Shown in pieces: positions 54,845 through 64,000 of a stretch of DNA of 64,000 nucleotides. The first letter of the stretch is position 1; each line of letters begins with the position of its first letter. Both the position numbers and the translations under genes were made by a program. The stretch comes from Mycolicibacterium arabiense (GTDB lineage: Bacteria; Actinomycetota; Actinomycetes; Mycobacteriales; Mycobacteriaceae): contig NZ_AP022593.1 of assembly GCF_010731815.2 (NCBI RefSeq), positions 930,001 through 994,000 on the forward strand, given 5' to 3'. The notes beneath the pieces are model-generated. The model searched no databases. It had not been told where the DNA came from and saw nothing but the letters and a program-made list of their open reading frames with translations.

Positions 54845-55276
54845 GTGGCCAGGGACCTGAACGTGACACGGACGTTCGTCGTGTCCGGGTCCGAGCTTCA
54901 CGAACGGTTCTCCCGTTCGTCGGGACCCGGCGGGCAGGGCGTGAACACGGCCGACACCCGCGTCGAGTTGTCGCTCGACGTGGCGCACTCGCCGTCGATA
55001 CCGGAGACGCTGCGCTACCGGATGCTGTGCCGACTACGCGGGCGGCTCGTCGACGGCGTGCTGACGGTCACCGCGAGTGAGCACCGCACGCAGCTGCAGA
55101 ACCGTGAGGCTGCTCGCGAACGGATGGCGAAGCTACTGCGCGACGCCGCGGCGGCACCTCCGCCCACGCGCCGGCCCACCAGGCCGACGCGGGGTTCCAA
55201 GGAGCGCAGGATCGCGGAGAAGAAGCGCCGGGGCCAGACCAAGCAGGGTCGCCGCGCGGGCTGGGACGCGAGCTAG
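54845..55276 (+). CDS. arfB: ArfB-type ribosome-rescue peptidyl-tRNA hydrolase
   Basis: A 143-residue protein with the release-factor GGQ loop (29-31, SSGPGGQGVNTADTRVEL) and a basic C-terminal tail (KERRIAEKKRRGQTKQGRRAG) that enters the empty mRNA channel. The length equals E. coli ArfB/YaeJ. It frees stalled non-stop ribosomes without a stop codon. GTG 54845 is the first start after qor; the upstream frame is a shadow of qor. Spacing 32 bp from qor. Confidence 0.92.
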   Translation: MARDLNVTRTFVVSGSELHERFSRSSGPGGQGVNTADTRVELSLDVAHSPSIPETLRYRMLCRLRGRLVDGVLTVTASEHRTQLQNREAARERMAKLLRDAAAAPPPTRRPTRPTRGSKERRIAEKKRRGQTKQGRRAGWDAS

Positions 55277-55283
55277 CCGACGG

Positions 55284-56204
55284 TCAGAGGTGCAGCAGCG
55301 TCGGCAGTGCCAGGGCCGAGTCGACGGCCAATGCGCAGAACACGACCGCGAGGTAGTTGTTCGACTGCAGGAACAGCCGCAGCGGCTTGACGGCCTCGCC
55401 GCGCTTGACGCCGCTGTAGAGCTGGTGGGCCATGACGAGGAACCAAGCACCGGCGAGCAGTGCCACGACCGCGTACAGCCAGCCGGTGGCCAGCACGAGC
55501 GCCAGCGTCGCGAACACCGTCAGCCACGTGTAGATGAGGATCTGCCGGGTGACCTCGCGCTCGGTGGCGACCGCGGGCAGCATCGGTACGCCTGCGGCGC
55601 GGTAGTCGTCCTTGTAGCGCATCGCCAGCGCCCAGGTGTGCGGTGGCGTCCAGAAGAAGATGATCGCGAACATCACCAGCGCGGGCCACTCGATGGTGCC
55701 CGTCACCGCGGACCAGCCGATCATCACCGGCATGCAGCCGGCGGCCCCGCCCCACACCACGTTCTGCGAGGTGCGGCGCTTGAGCAGCAGGGTGTAGACG
55801 AAGACGTAGAACGCGATCGTGACGACGGCCAGCACGCCCGAGAGCAGGTTGGTGGTCGTCCACAGCCAGAAGAACGAGCCCACGGACAGAATCAGGCCGA
55901 AGATCAGCGCATTGCGGGTCGGGACCGTGGCCCGGGCCAGCGGGCGCAGTGCCGTGCGCTTCATCACCTTGTCGATGTCGGCGTCGGCCACGCAGTTGAG
56001 CGTGTTGGCACCCGCCGCGGCCAGCATGCCGCCGACGAGGGTGTTGAGGATCAGCAGCGGGTCGACGGTGCCGCGATGGGCCAACAACATGGCGGGGATC
56101 GCAGTGACAAGCAACAGCTCGATGACCCGGGGCTTGGTCAGCCCGACATAGGCCATGAACGTGGTGCGAATCCGGCTCGGCGCCCCGCGCTCGCGAATGC
56201 TCAC
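55284..56204 (-). CDS. ctaB: protoheme IX farnesyltransferase CtaB/COX10
   Basis: A 306-residue polytopic UbiA-family prenyltransferase making heme o. Motifs: [19 protein letters not shown], the metal-pyrophosphate motif [20 protein letters not shown] and the second acidic region [31 protein letters not shown] 56204 has GAGGAG 8 nt upstream; the much longer antisense frame across tkt is a shadow. Works upstream of CtaA. Orthologue of Rv1451. Confidence 0.95.
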   Translation of the reverse strand: MSIRERGAPSRIRTTFMAYVGLTKPRVIELLLVTAIPAMLLAHRGTVDPLLILNTLVGGMLAAAGANTLNCVADADIDKVMKRTALRPLARATVPTRNALIFGLILSVGSFFWLWTTTNLLSGVLAVVTIAFYVFVYTLLLKRRTSQNVVWGGAAGCMPVMIGWSAVTGTIEWPALVMFAIIFFWTPPHTWALAMRYKDDYRAAGVPMLPAVATEREVTRQILIYTWLTVFATLALVLATGWLYAVVALLAGAWFLVMAHQLYSGVKRGEAVKPLRLFLQSNNYLAVVFCALAVDSALALPTLLHL

Positions 56205-56332
56205 GCAGTTGACTCCTCGGTTTCTTCGCGGCAGCGCGCAGCTTCTACTACAGACGATGGTAGACCGCTTTGCGGCCACGGCCGAACCGCAGGGTCGGTT
56301 CACCACCCCGACTCGGCCCGGTGACCAACAGT

Positions 56333-56358
56333 TCTCCCCCGCCGTCTGCGGCGGGAGA
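56333..56358. repeat. GC-rich hairpin in the ctaB-tkt divergent region
   Basis: CCCGCCG and CGGCGGG pair around a TCTG loop, extended by three outer pairs across a 2-nt bulge. It is followed by no T-run and lies just upstream of TAGGGT (56370-56375), a possible tkt -10 about 36 bp before the start codon. It may be an operator or an RNA element; no factor is assigned. Confidence 0.5.
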
Positions 56359-56411
56359 CCCATGAGCACTAGGGTGGACTCGTCTGGCTTTCCTACCTGA
56401 GGAGTGAGTTC

Positions 56412-58505
56412 GTGACCACCGTGGAAGAGATTTCCGCACTCACCCAACCCCACCATCCCGACGACTGGACGGACCTCGACTCCGCCGCCGTCGACACCGT
56501 CCGCGTCCTGGCCGCCGACGCCGTGCAGAAGGTCGGCAACGGCCATCCCGGCACGGCGATGAGCCTCGCGCCGCTGGCCTACACGCTGTTCCAGCGGCAG
56601 ATGCGCCACGACCCGAGCGACGTGCACTGGTTGGGTCGCGACCGATTCATCCTGTCCTGCGGGCACAGCAGCCTGACGCTGTACCTGCAGCTCTTCCTCG
56701 GCGGGTTCGGCCTGGAACTCGAGGACATCGAGTCGCTGCGCACGTTCAAGTCGAAGACGCCGGGCCATCCGGAGTTCCGGCACACCAAGGGCGTCGAGAT
56801 CACGACCGGCCCGCTGGGCCAGGGTCTCGCCTCGTCGGTCGGCATGGCGATGGCGGCACGGTTCGAGCGCGGGTTGTTCGACCCCGACGCAGCTCCGGGC
56901 ACCAGCCCGTTCGACCACTTCATCTACGTGATCGCCTCCGACGGCGACATCGAAGAGGGCGTGACCAGCGAGGCGTCGTCGCTCGCGGCCACGCAGCAGC
57001 TCGGGAACCTGATCGTCTTCTACGACAAGAATCAGATCTCGATCGAGCACGACACCAACATCGCGCTGTCCGAGGACGTGCCCGCGCGTTACCGCGCCTA
57101 CGGCTGGCACGTGCAGGAAGTCGAGGGCGGCGAGAACGTCGCTGGCATCGAGGCCGCCATCGCGGAGGCCAAGAAGGTCACCGACAAGCCGTCGTTCATC
57201 GCGCTGCGCACGATCATCGGCTATCCGGCACCCACCAAGATGAACACCGGCGGCGTGCACGGCTCGGCGCTGGGCGACGAGGAAGTGGCCGCCACCAAGA
57301 AGGTGCTCGGGTTCGACCCGGACAAGACGTTCGAGCTGCGTCCCGAGGTGTTCGAGCACACCCGCAAGCTCGTCGAACGCGGCCGCGAAGCCCACGAGAA
57401 GTGGCAGCCGGAGTTCGACGCCTGGGCCGAGCGCGAGCCGGAGCGCAAGAAGCTCCTCGATCGCCTCACGGCCGAGGAACTCCCCGACGGGTGGGACTCC
57501 GACATCACCTACTGGGAGCCCGGCTCCAAGGCCGTCGCCACCCGCGCCGCGTTCGGCCAGGTGCTCAACGACGTGGCGCCGAAGCTGCCCGAACTGTGGG
57601 GTGGCTCCGCCGATCTCGCGGGCAGCAACAACACCACGATCAAGGGCGTCAAGTCGTTCGGCCCGCCGTCGATCTCGACCGAGGACTTCCAGGCCGACTG
57701 GTACGGGCGCGTCCTGCACTTCGGCATCCGCGAGCACGCGATGGGCTCGATCCTGTCCGGCATCGTGCTGCACGGACCCACCCGCGCGTTCGGCGGAACG
57801 TTCCTGCAGTTCTCGGACTACATGCGCCCCGCGGTTCGGCTCGCGTCCCTGATGGACATCGACACGATCTACATCTGGACGCACGACTCGATCGGCCTCG
57901 GCGAGGACGGTCCGACCCACCAGCCGATCGAGCATCTCGCGGCACTGCGCGCCATCCCGAACCTGTCGGTGGTGCGGCCGGGCGACCCGAACGAGACCGC
58001 CTATGCGTGGCGCAGCATCCTGGCGCGCGGCAACGGCAGCGGCCCCGTCGGTTTCATCCTGACCCGCCAGGGCATCCCGGTGCTGGAGGGCACCGACTTC
58101 GAGGGCGTGTCCAAGGGCGGGTACGTGCTCGGCGGCGGCAAGCCGGCCGATGACGCGGACGTGATCATCATCGCCACCGGCTCGGAGTTGCAGCTGGCAG
58201 TGGAGGCACGAAAGCAGTTGGCGGAGAAGGACATCGTCGCCTACGTGGTCTCCATGCCGTGCGTCGAGTGGTTCGAGAGCCAGCCCAAGGAGTACCGCGA
58301 CAGCGTGCTCCCGCCCGAGGTGTCGGCCCGCGTCGCGGTGGAAGCGGCGGTGGCGCAGAGCTGGCACAAGCTGGTCGGTGACACCGGCGAGATCATCTCG
58401 ATCGAGCACTACGGCGAATCGGCCGACGACAAGACGTTGTTCCGCGAGTTCGGCTTCACGCCGGAGGCAGTGGTGGCCGCCGCGGAACGATCGATGGACA
58501 ACTAG
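56412..58505 (+). CDS. tkt: transketolase
   Basis: A 697-residue TPP-dependent enzyme of the non-oxidative pentose phosphate pathway. It has [18 protein letters not shown], the TPP/Mg motif [24 protein letters not shown], and the central pyrimidine domain [12 protein letters not shown] and [22 protein letters not shown] start preceded by GAGGAG 7 nt upstream. First gene of tkt-tal-zwf-opcA-pgl. Orthologue of Rv1449c. Confidence 0.97.
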   Translation: MTTVEEISALTQPHHPDDWTDLDSAAVDTVRVLAADAVQKVGNGHPGTAMSLAPLAYTLFQRQMRHDPSDVHWLGRDRFILSCGHSSLTLYLQLFLGGFGLELEDIESLRTFKSKTPGHPEFRHTKGVEITTGPLGQGLASSVGMAMAARFERGLFDPDAAPGTSPFDHFIYVIASDGDIEEGVTSEASSLAATQQLGNLIVFYDKNQISIEHDTNIALSEDVPARYRAYGWHVQEVEGGENVAGIEAAIAEAKKVTDKPSFIALRTIIGYPAPTKMNTGGVHGSALGDEEVAATKKVLGFDPDKTFELRPEVFEHTRKLVERGREAHEKWQPEFDAWAEREPERKKLLDRLTAEELPDGWDSDITYWEPGSKAVATRAAFGQVLNDVAPKLPELWGGSADLAGSNNTTIKGVKSFGPPSISTEDFQADWYGRVLHFGIREHAMGSILSGIVLHGPTRAFGGTFLQFSDYMRPAVRLASLMDIDTIYIWTHDSIGLGEDGPTHQPIEHLAALRAIPNLSVVRPGDPNETAYAWRSILARGNGSGPVGFILTRQGIPVLEGTDFEGVSKGGYVLGGGKPADDADVIIIATGSELQLAVEARKQLAEKDIVAYVVSMPCVEWFESQPKEYRDSVLPPEVSARVAVEAAVAQSWHKLVGDTGEIISIEHYGESADDKTLFREFGFTPEAVVAAAERSMDN

Positions 58506-58533
58506 CGCGACATCTAGCAGAAGAGGCAATCGC

Positions 58534-59652
58534 ATGACTCAGAACCCGAACCTCGCGGCGCTGAGTGCCGCAGGAGTATCCGTATGGCTCGACGACCTCT
58601 CGCGTGAGCGACTGCAGTCCGGCAACCTGCAGAACCTCATCGACACCCGCAGCGTCGTCGGCGTGACCACCAACCCGTCGATCTTCCAGGCCGCCCTGTC
58701 CAAGGGTGACGCCTACGACGGGCAGATCGCCGAACTCGCCGAGCGCGGCGCCGACGTCGACGCCACCATCCGCACGGTGACCACCGACGACGTCCGCAAC
58801 GCCTGCGACCTGTTCACGAAGACCTTCGAGGCGAGCGGCGGAGTCGACGGGCGGGTGTCCATCGAGGTGGACCCCAGGCTCGCCCGCGACGCCGACAAGA
58901 CCATCGCCCAAGCCATCGAGCTGTGGAAGATCGTCGACCGGCCGAACCTGCTGATCAAGATCCCGGCGATGGAGGAAGGCCTGCCTGCGATCACCGCGGT
59001 GATCGCCGAGGGCATCTCGGTCAACGTGACGTTGATCTTCTCGGTCGAACGCCACGAGGCCGTCATGGACGCCTACCTCGCCGGCCTCGAGAAGGCCAAG
59101 GAAGCCGGTCACGACCTGACCAAGATCCATTCCGTCGCTTCGTTCTTCGTGTCCCGCGTGGACTCGGAGATCGACAAGCGACTCGAGGCGATCGGCTCCG
59201 ACGAGGCACTCGCGCTGCGCGGGCAGGCCGGTGTCGCCAACTCGCGACTGGCCTACGCCGCCTACCAGAAGGTGTTCGAGAGCGGACAGCGCTTCGGCGA
59301 GCTGAAGGCCGCCGGCGCCCGGGTGCAGCGCGTGCTGTGGGCGTCGACCGGCGTGAAGAACGAGGACTACTCCGACACGCTCTACGTGACCGAGCTGGTC
59401 GCGCCGGACACCGTGAACACGATGCCGGAGAAGACGCTCGAGGCCGTCGCCGACCACGGCGAGATCAAGGGCGACACCGTAACCGGCACCGCAGACGCGG
59501 CGCAGGAAGTGTTCGACAAGCTCGAAGCCCTGGGCCTCGACCTCACCGACGTCTTCCTGACGCTCGAGAACGAGGGCGTCGAGAAGTTCGACAAGTCGTG
59601 GAGCGAGCTCATGGAGGCCACGCAGCAGCAGCTCGACGAGAAGAAGTCCTGA
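58534..59652 (+). CDS. tal: transaldolase
   Basis: A 372-residue TIM-barrel enzyme transferring dihydroxyacetone. The Schiff-base lysine is Lys142 in [23 protein letters not shown] is also present. ATG 58534 follows tkt by 28 bp with AAGAGG upstream. Orthologue of Rv1448c. Confidence 0.97.
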   Translation: MTQNPNLAALSAAGVSVWLDDLSRERLQSGNLQNLIDTRSVVGVTTNPSIFQAALSKGDAYDGQIAELAERGADVDATIRTVTTDDVRNACDLFTKTFEASGGVDGRVSIEVDPRLARDADKTIAQAIELWKIVDRPNLLIKIPAMEEGLPAITAVIAEGISVNVTLIFSVERHEAVMDAYLAGLEKAKEAGHDLTKIHSVASFFVSRVDSEIDKRLEAIGSDEALALRGQAGVANSRLAYAAYQKVFESGQRFGELKAAGARVQRVLWASTGVKNEDYSDTLYVTELVAPDTVNTMPEKTLEAVADHGEIKGDTVTGTADAAQEVFDKLEALGLDLTDVFLTLENEGVEKFDKSWSELMEATQQQLDEKKS

Positions 59653-59657
59653 CGCAG

Positions 59658-61208
59658 GTGGCGAGCGATTGCGCGAACCGTCCGGCCGACTGGGTGAACC
59701 CACTGCGGGACAAGCGGGACAAGCGCATGCCGCGCATCGCGGGGCCGTGCGCCGTGGTGATCTTCGGCGTGACGGGCGACCTGGCCCGCAAGAAGTTGAT
59801 GCCCGCGATCTACGACCTCGCCAACCGTGGGCTGCTGCCTCCGTCGTTCGCGTTGATCGGGTTTGCACGTAGGGACTGGGCCGACGAGGACTTCGGCAAG
59901 GTCGTCTACGACGCGGTGAAGCAGCACGCGAGGACGCCGTTCCGCCAGGAGGTCTGGGACCGGCTCGCCGAGGGAATCCGGTTCGTCCAGGGCACGTTCG
60001 ACGACGAGTCGTCGTTCGAGCGGCTCAAGGCGACCCTCGACGAACTCGACGTCGAACGCGGCACGGGCGGCAATCACGCGTTCTACCTGTCGATTCCACC
60101 CAAGGCCTTCCCGGTCGTGTGCGAGCAGCTGTCCAAGTCGGGGCTGGCGAACAAGCCCGATGGCTGCTGGTCACGCGTCGTGATCGAGAAGCCGTTCGGC
60201 CACGACCTGGAGAGTGCCGAGGCGCTCAACGGTGTGGTGAACAGCGTCTTCCCGGAGTCGTCGGTGTTCCGCATCGACCACTACCTGGGCAAGGAGACGG
60301 TGCAGAACATCCTGGCACTGCGGTTCGCCAACGAGTTGTTCGAACCGGTCTGGAACTCGCACTACGTCGACAGCGTGCAGATCACGATGGCCGAGGACAT
60401 CGGTCTCGGCGGTCGCGGCGGCTACTACGACGGGGTCGGTGCGGCGCGCGACGTCATCCAGAACCACCTGCTGCAACTTTTGGCGCTGACCGCCATGGAG
60501 GAGCCGGTGAGCTTCTCGCCCAGTGAATTGCAGGCCGAGAAGATCAAGGTGCTCTCGGCCAGCACGCTCGCCCAGCCGTTGGACGAGACCACCTCCCGCG
60601 GCCAGTACACCGCGGGCTGGCAGGGCGGCGAACGGGTCGTCGGACTCCTCGAGGAGGAGGGATTCTCGGAGACGTCGACGACCGAGACGTTCGCGGCGAT
60701 CACCGTCGACGTCGATACCCGCCGGTGGGCCGGGGTGCCGTTCTACCTGCGAACGGGGAAGCGGTTGGGGCGCAGGGTGACCGAGATCGCGCTGATCTTC
60801 AAGCGCGCGCCGCACCTGCCGTTCGACGCGACCATGACCGAGGAACTCGGCCAGAACGCGCTCGTCATCCGCGTGCAGCCCGACGAGGGCATCACGCTGC
60901 GATTCGGCTCGAAGGTGCCCGGCAACGCCATGGAGGTCCGCGACGTCAGCATGGACTTCTCCTACGGGTCGGCGTTCGCCGAGGAGTCCCCGGAGGCCTA
61001 TGAGCGACTGATCCTCGACGTGCTGCTGGGCGAACCGTCGCTGTTCCCCGTCAACGCGGAAGTCGAACTGGCGTGGAAGATCCTGGACCCTGCGCTGCAG
61101 TACTGGGAGTCGCACGGCAAGCCGGATCCCTACGAGTCCGGCGGCTGGGGTCCCGACTCGGCGTTCGAGATGATGAAGCGGACCGGCCGTGCCTGGAGGA
61201 GACCGTGA
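59658..61208 (+). CDS. zwf: glucose-6-phosphate 1-dehydrogenase
   Basis: A 516-residue enzyme making NADPH and 6-phosphogluconolactone. Dinucleotide motif IFGVTGDLARKKLMPA (about 36), substrate motif RIDHYLGKE and VVIEKPFGHDL; very close to M. tuberculosis Zwf2 (Rv1447c). GTG 59658, 5 bp after the tal stop, gives the family length; it makes a degenerate GAGCG-TTGCGCGA repeat part of codons 2-8, so the true start could be a later GTG. The opcA gene downstream encodes its allosteric partner. Confidence 0.95.
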   Translation: MASDCANRPADWVNPLRDKRDKRMPRIAGPCAVVIFGVTGDLARKKLMPAIYDLANRGLLPPSFALIGFARRDWADEDFGKVVYDAVKQHARTPFRQEVWDRLAEGIRFVQGTFDDESSFERLKATLDELDVERGTGGNHAFYLSIPPKAFPVVCEQLSKSGLANKPDGCWSRVVIEKPFGHDLESAEALNGVVNSVFPESSVFRIDHYLGKETVQNILALRFANELFEPVWNSHYVDSVQITMAEDIGLGGRGGYYDGVGAARDVIQNHLLQLLALTAMEEPVSFSPSELQAEKIKVLSASTLAQPLDETTSRGQYTAGWQGGERVVGLLEEEGFSETSTTETFAAITVDVDTRRWAGVPFYLRTGKRLGRRVTEIALIFKRAPHLPFDATMTEELGQNALVIRVQPDEGITLRFGSKVPGNAMEVRDVSMDFSYGSAFAEESPEAYERLILDVLLGEPSLFPVNAEVELAWKILDPALQYWESHGKPDPYESGGWGPDSAFEMMKRTGRAWRRP

Positions 61209-61229
61209 CGAGCGCTAGCGCGAGGAACC
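61206..61229 (+). repeat. dispersed GAGCGC(T/A)nGCGCGAGGAACC element at zwf/opcA junction
   Basis: Starting at the TGA stop of zwf, the sequence reads GAGCGCTAGCGCGAGGAACC, matching the element at the ABC exporter junction (51066) in all but one base. The GAGGAA acts as the likely ribosome-binding site for opcA (GTG 61237). Confidence 0.8.
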
Positions 61230-61236
61230 GACAACC

Positions 61237-62148
61237 GTGATAGTCGACCTGCCGAACACCAACACCGGCGCGATCAACAAGAAGATTCAGGCACTGCGCG
61301 AAGAGGGCGGCGCGATCACGCTGGGTCGCGTGCTGACCCTGGTCATCGCCCCGGATACCGAAGCGGTGCTTGAGGATTCGATCGAGGCCGCCAACGCGGC
61401 CAGCCGCGAGCACCCCTGCCGCGTGATCGTGGTCAGCCCCGGCGACCGCCTGGCTTCCGACGCCCGGCTCGACGCGCAACTGCGCGTCGGCAGCGACGCG
61501 GGTGCGAATGAGGTCGTGGTGCTTCGCCTCTCGGGTCCGCTAGCCAACCACGCCAGCAGCGTGGTGATGCCGTTCCTGCTGCCGGACACTCCGGTGGTGA
61601 CGTGGTGGCCGGACGTCGCGCCGGACGTGCCTGCGCGAGACCCGTTGGGCCAGTTGGCGCTGCGCCGCATCACCGACGCCACGAACGGCGAGGATCCGCT
61701 GGCCGCGATCAAGGGCAGGCTGGCCGGTTACTCGCCAGGCGACACCGACCTCGCGTGGAGCCGGATCACCTACTGGCGCGCGCTGTTGACCTCGACGCTC
61801 GACCAGGGGCCTTTCGAGGAGATCCAGTCGGCGCACGTCTCTGGCCTCAAGAACGAACCGGCGCTGGACATCCTGGCCGGCTGGTTAACCAGCAAGATCG
61901 ACGGTCCGGTGACCCGTGGGGTCGGCGAGCTGAAGGTCGAACTGGTCCGCGCCAGCGAGACCATCACGCTGAGCCGACCGCAGGAGGGCGTGACCGCGTC
62001 CCTGACCCGGACCGGCAAGCCCGACGCCCTGGTGCCGTTGGCACGCAGGGAGACTCGCGAATGCCTCGCCGAGGACATGCGACGTCTCGACGCCGACGAG
62101 ATCTATCTGGCCGCCCTGCGGGGCATCGACGAGGTGACCTATGTCTGA
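61237..62148 (+). CDS. opcA: OpcA, allosteric effector of glucose-6-phosphate dehydrogenase
   Basis: A 303-residue protein of the OpcA family, which assembles with Zwf and stimulates it. Family features: N-terminal [20 protein letters not shown], middle [19 protein letters not shown]-terminal [18 protein letters not shown] start with the repeat-derived GAGGAA upstream; its 3' end overlaps pgl by 8 nt. Orthologue of Rv1446c. Confidence 0.95.
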   Translation: MIVDLPNTNTGAINKKIQALREEGGAITLGRVLTLVIAPDTEAVLEDSIEAANAASREHPCRVIVVSPGDRLASDARLDAQLRVGSDAGANEVVVLRLSGPLANHASSVVMPFLLPDTPVVTWWPDVAPDVPARDPLGQLALRRITDATNGEDPLAAIKGRLAGYSPGDTDLAWSRITYWRALLTSTLDQGPFEEIQSAHVSGLKNEPALDILAGWLTSKIDGPVTRGVGELKVELVRASETITLSRPQEGVTASLTRTGKPDALVPLARRETRECLAEDMRRLDADEIYLAALRGIDEVTYV

Positions 62149-62881
62149 GACCGTGATCGAGAAGTACGCCGACACCGATGCGTTGGTGACGGCAGCGGGT
62201 GACCGCCTGGTGGCCGCGATCACCGCGGCGATCGACGCGCGCGGCGTTGCGCACGTCTCCCTGACCGGCGGCGGCACCGGCGTCAAGCTGCTCAAGCGCG
62301 TCGCCGAGCGCTCGGCCGAGGTGGACTGGACGAAGGTCCACGTCTACTGGGGCGACGAACGATTCGTCCCGGCCGACGACGACGAGCGCAACGAGAAGCA
62401 GGCCCGCGAGGCGCTGCTCGACGGCATCGACGTCCCGGCGGCCAACGTGCACCCGATGGCGCCGAGCGACGGCGAGTTCGGCGACGACATCGACGCCGCG
62501 GCCGCTGCCTACGCCGACGTCCTCGCTGCCAATGCCTCGGGCGGCGGTCCCGTGCCCGAGTTCGACGTGCACCTGCTCGGCATGGGCGGTGAGGGTCACG
62601 TGAACTCGCTGTTCCCGCACACCGAGGCGACCCGGGAGACCGAGCGGTTCGTCGTCGGGGTGCTCGACTCCCCCAAGCCGCCGCCGAAGCGCATCACGAT
62701 GACCTTCCCCGCGGTCACGAAGTCCCGCGAGGTGTGGCTGGTCGTCTCGGGCGGCGAGAAGGCCGACGCCGTCGCAGCGGCGGTCGGCGGGGCCAGCGCC
62801 GAGGACTTCCCCGCGGCGGGGGCCGTGGGCACCGAGGCCACCGTGTGGCTTCTCGACGAAGCCGCCGCGGCCAAGCTGTAG
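62141..62881 (+). CDS. pgl: 6-phosphogluconolactonase
   Basis: A 246-residue DevB/Pgl hydrolase of the oxidative pentose phosphate pathway. [15 protein letters not shown] (phosphate loop), [19 protein letters not shown] and the [16 protein letters not shown] motif with the catalytic Glu/His. ATG overlaps opcA by 8 nt. Orthologue of Rv1445c. Confidence 0.96.
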   Translation: MSETVIEKYADTDALVTAAGDRLVAAITAAIDARGVAHVSLTGGGTGVKLLKRVAERSAEVDWTKVHVYWGDERFVPADDDERNEKQAREALLDGIDVPAANVHPMAPSDGEFGDDIDAAAAAYADVLAANASGGGPVPEFDVHLLGMGGEGHVNSLFPHTEATRETERFVVGVLDSPKPPPKRITMTFPAVTKSREVWLVVSGGEKADAVAAAVGGASAEDFPAAGAVGTEATVWLLDEAAAAKL

Positions 62882-62900
62882 CACGCCGCATACTCACCTC

Positions 62901-63278
62901 ATGGCAGACAGAGGTGACGGACGCAGCAGGGCCGCGCACGGTCGGCAGCGCATCAAGACGCTGACCCAGGCTGCGCTCAACGCCGACGTCACCGTCGAAC
63001 AGGTCGACACCCTGCTCACCGAACTCGGCGACACCCTGGTCGACCTCAACCGATCGACCAGCGGTCTGGACGTCACGCTCGAGCGGTTCAACGAGACCAT
63101 CACGCGCATCGACGAACTCGCGCCGCGCCTCATCGCGGTCGTGGAGCGCCTCGAACGCATCGTCGACCGGGTCGAGCGGATCGTCGGTCTCGGCGAATCT
63201 GTGGTCGCGCCATGGGCGGCCACCGAACACGTGGTGCGCGGCGCGCTCAACGCCGTCCGCAAGAGCACCGGCCTGTAG
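62901..63278 (+). CDS. Rv1444c-like small helical protein
   Basis: A 125-residue soluble protein, predicted mostly helical, with heptad-like stretches (TVEQVDTLLTELGDTLVDLN and VVERLERIVDRVERIV) that suggest a coiled coil. Function unknown. It follows pgl by 19 bp, so may be in the pentose-phosphate operon, although a CATACT hexamer 6 nt before the ATG could give its own leaderless start. Counterpart of Rv1444c. Confidence 0.85.
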   Translation: MADRGDGRSRAAHGRQRIKTLTQAALNADVTVEQVDTLLTELGDTLVDLNRSTSGLDVTLERFNETITRIDELAPRLIAVVERLERIVDRVERIVGLGESVVAPWAATEHVVRGALNAVRKSTGL

Positions 63279-64000
63279 GTGCCCGCACCGCAGGACGTGC
63301 TTCCGGTCGCCGACGGCGTGGGACTGCCTTGGGACGTCGCGGTCGGTGACGCCGTGGGTGCCATCGCCGACGCACGCGGGGCACACGGCGACGACTTCGT
63401 CGTGATCAGCGGCGGCGACCGTTACGTGTTCACCTTCTCCCCCACCGGCGTCGAGTCGTTCTACGCGTTGCCCGAGGAGGTCGCCAGCAAGGGGCTGGCC
63501 GACTACCGGATGCTGTGCCGCAAACTGCCCGACGAGATCTTCACGGGCAGGCGCACACTGCCCGGTTCGCTGTTCCGGCGCGACGACGTGACGTCCTATC
63601 TCGCCCACCTCGGCCACGCGCTCGACGTGACCGGAGACGAGTTGGGCGAGCGCGGCGACGTCGACGTCTTCGCGGTCACCCGCAGGCTCGGTCACCGAAT
63701 GGGGCTGGCGTCCTGGGCCGCGCCGGGATGCGCCGACGGGGAGCCGTTCGAGCGACTCGTCCGTGCATTCGACGCACTCGACGGATCGGACGCCTTCGTG
63801 CACCCGGACGCGATGGCCGCGGTCGCAGCGTCGGGCAAACGGGTGGAACGGGCCGCGCTCGCCGAAGTCGCCGACGTCGTCGAAGGCGCTCTTGCACGGC
63901 ACGATCCGGCACCGGGGTCACTGTTCGCCCGCATCGTCGCCGGGTGGGCCGACCAAGACCCCGAGGCCCGCGCCCGCGGGGTCGCCATGGACGTCGCACT
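63279..64000 (+). CDS. probable cytochrome P450, partial (C-terminal part outside window)
   Basis: The first 240 codons are visible, from a GTG directly adjoining the preceding stop codon; the frame remains open to the window end. The sequence reads like the N-terminal half of a P450: FTGRRTLPGSLFRRDDVTSYLAHLGHAL (B-C region), then DVFAVTRRLGHRMGLASW, and DALDGSDAFVHPDAM. The heme-binding cysteine loop and the I-helix acid-threonine pair lie outside. The call rests on pattern recognition and may be wrong. Adjacent to the NADPH-producing operon. Confidence 0.65.
   Translation, partial: MPAPQDVLPVADGVGLPWDVAVGDAVGAIADARGAHGDDFVVISGGDRYVFTFSPTGVESFYALPEEVASKGLADYRMLCRKLPDEIFTGRRTLPGSLFRRDDVTSYLAHLGHALDVTGDELGERGDVDVFAVTRRLGHRMGLASWAAPGCADGEPFERLVRAFDALDGSDAFVHPDAMAAVAASGKRVERAALAEVADVVEGALARHDPAPGSLFARIVAGWADQDPEARARGVAMDVA

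Noticed and set aside
56205..58535. Very long upstream extension of ctaB antisense to tkt
   Set aside because: The ctaB GTG at 56204 has a good SD; the upstream part is the mirror of transketolase.

Overview
The window is high-GC mycobacterial chromosome, most like a rapid grower of the Mycolicibacterium type. Gene content and local order follow the M. tuberculosis Rv1497-Rv1444c interval (lipL, meaB, mutBA, SPFH/NfeD pair, hemH-inhA-fabG1, moxR1, ripB-ripA, acn-acnR, suf operon, mptB, ctaA, qor, ctaB, tkt-tal-zwf-opcA-pgl). InhA and MabA can be aligned from memory almost residue for residue with the M. tuberculosis proteins, and SufB has no intein. No rRNA, tRNA, insertion sequence, prophage or CRISPR array was seen.

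Layout. 1-9.7 kb, all minus strand: a cell-envelope lipid locus with a mycocerosic-acid-synthase-type PKS, a PapA-type acyltransferase and two tandem paralogous condensation-fold proteins, the last cut by the window edge. 9.7-10.5 kb: a 0.75-kb AT-richer intergenic region with repeats. 10.5-17 kb: LipL and the methylmalonyl-CoA mutase operon (mutA-mutB-meaB). 17-29.8 kb: membrane proteins, SPFH/NfeD, hemH-inhA-fabG1, a VWA/DUF58/MoxR cluster and the RipA/RipB peptidoglycan hydrolases. 29.9-38.4 kb: aconitase with its TetR regulator, a small HTH gene, an ABC-F ATPase, EchA12, thioredoxin, an old-yellow-enzyme reductase and a hypothetical gene. 38.5-42 kb: an accessory insert holding a TupA-like ATP-grasp gene, an FxbA-like formyltransferase behind a good IdeR box, and a DUF222/HNH gene. 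42-48.3 kb: the SUF Fe-S operon, sufR-B-D-C-S-U-T, very tightly packed. 48.4-56.2 kb: MptB mannosyltransferase, a two-gene ABC exporter, CtaA, an ATP-grasp protein, Qor, ArfB and CtaB. 56.4-64 kb: the pentose-phosphate operon (tkt-tal-zwf-opcA-pgl), a small coiled-coil gene and the start of a probable cytochrome P450.

How the genes fit together. Propionyl-CoA-derived methylmalonyl-CoA is made or consumed by MutAB/MeaB and is the extender for the MAS-type PKS. SUF supplies clusters to aconitase. The actinobacterial ferrochelatase, CtaB and CtaA lead to heme a. The pentose-phosphate operon supplies NADPH for FabG1 and PKS reductions.

Regulatory reading. At least ten genes have a TAnnnT-like hexamer 6-9 nt before the start codon, with little or no Shine-Dalgarno, suggesting leaderless transcripts; several starts were chosen this way. 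The most unusual small features are a symmetric -10 element that could serve two divergent leaderless genes (53.82 kb), a 32-bp tandem duplication carrying a start site inside the ABC exporter operon, related to a repeat at other gene junctions (51.07, 59.66, 61.21 kb), an AcnR-like operator on the acn -10, and an IdeR box before an orphan formyltransferase.
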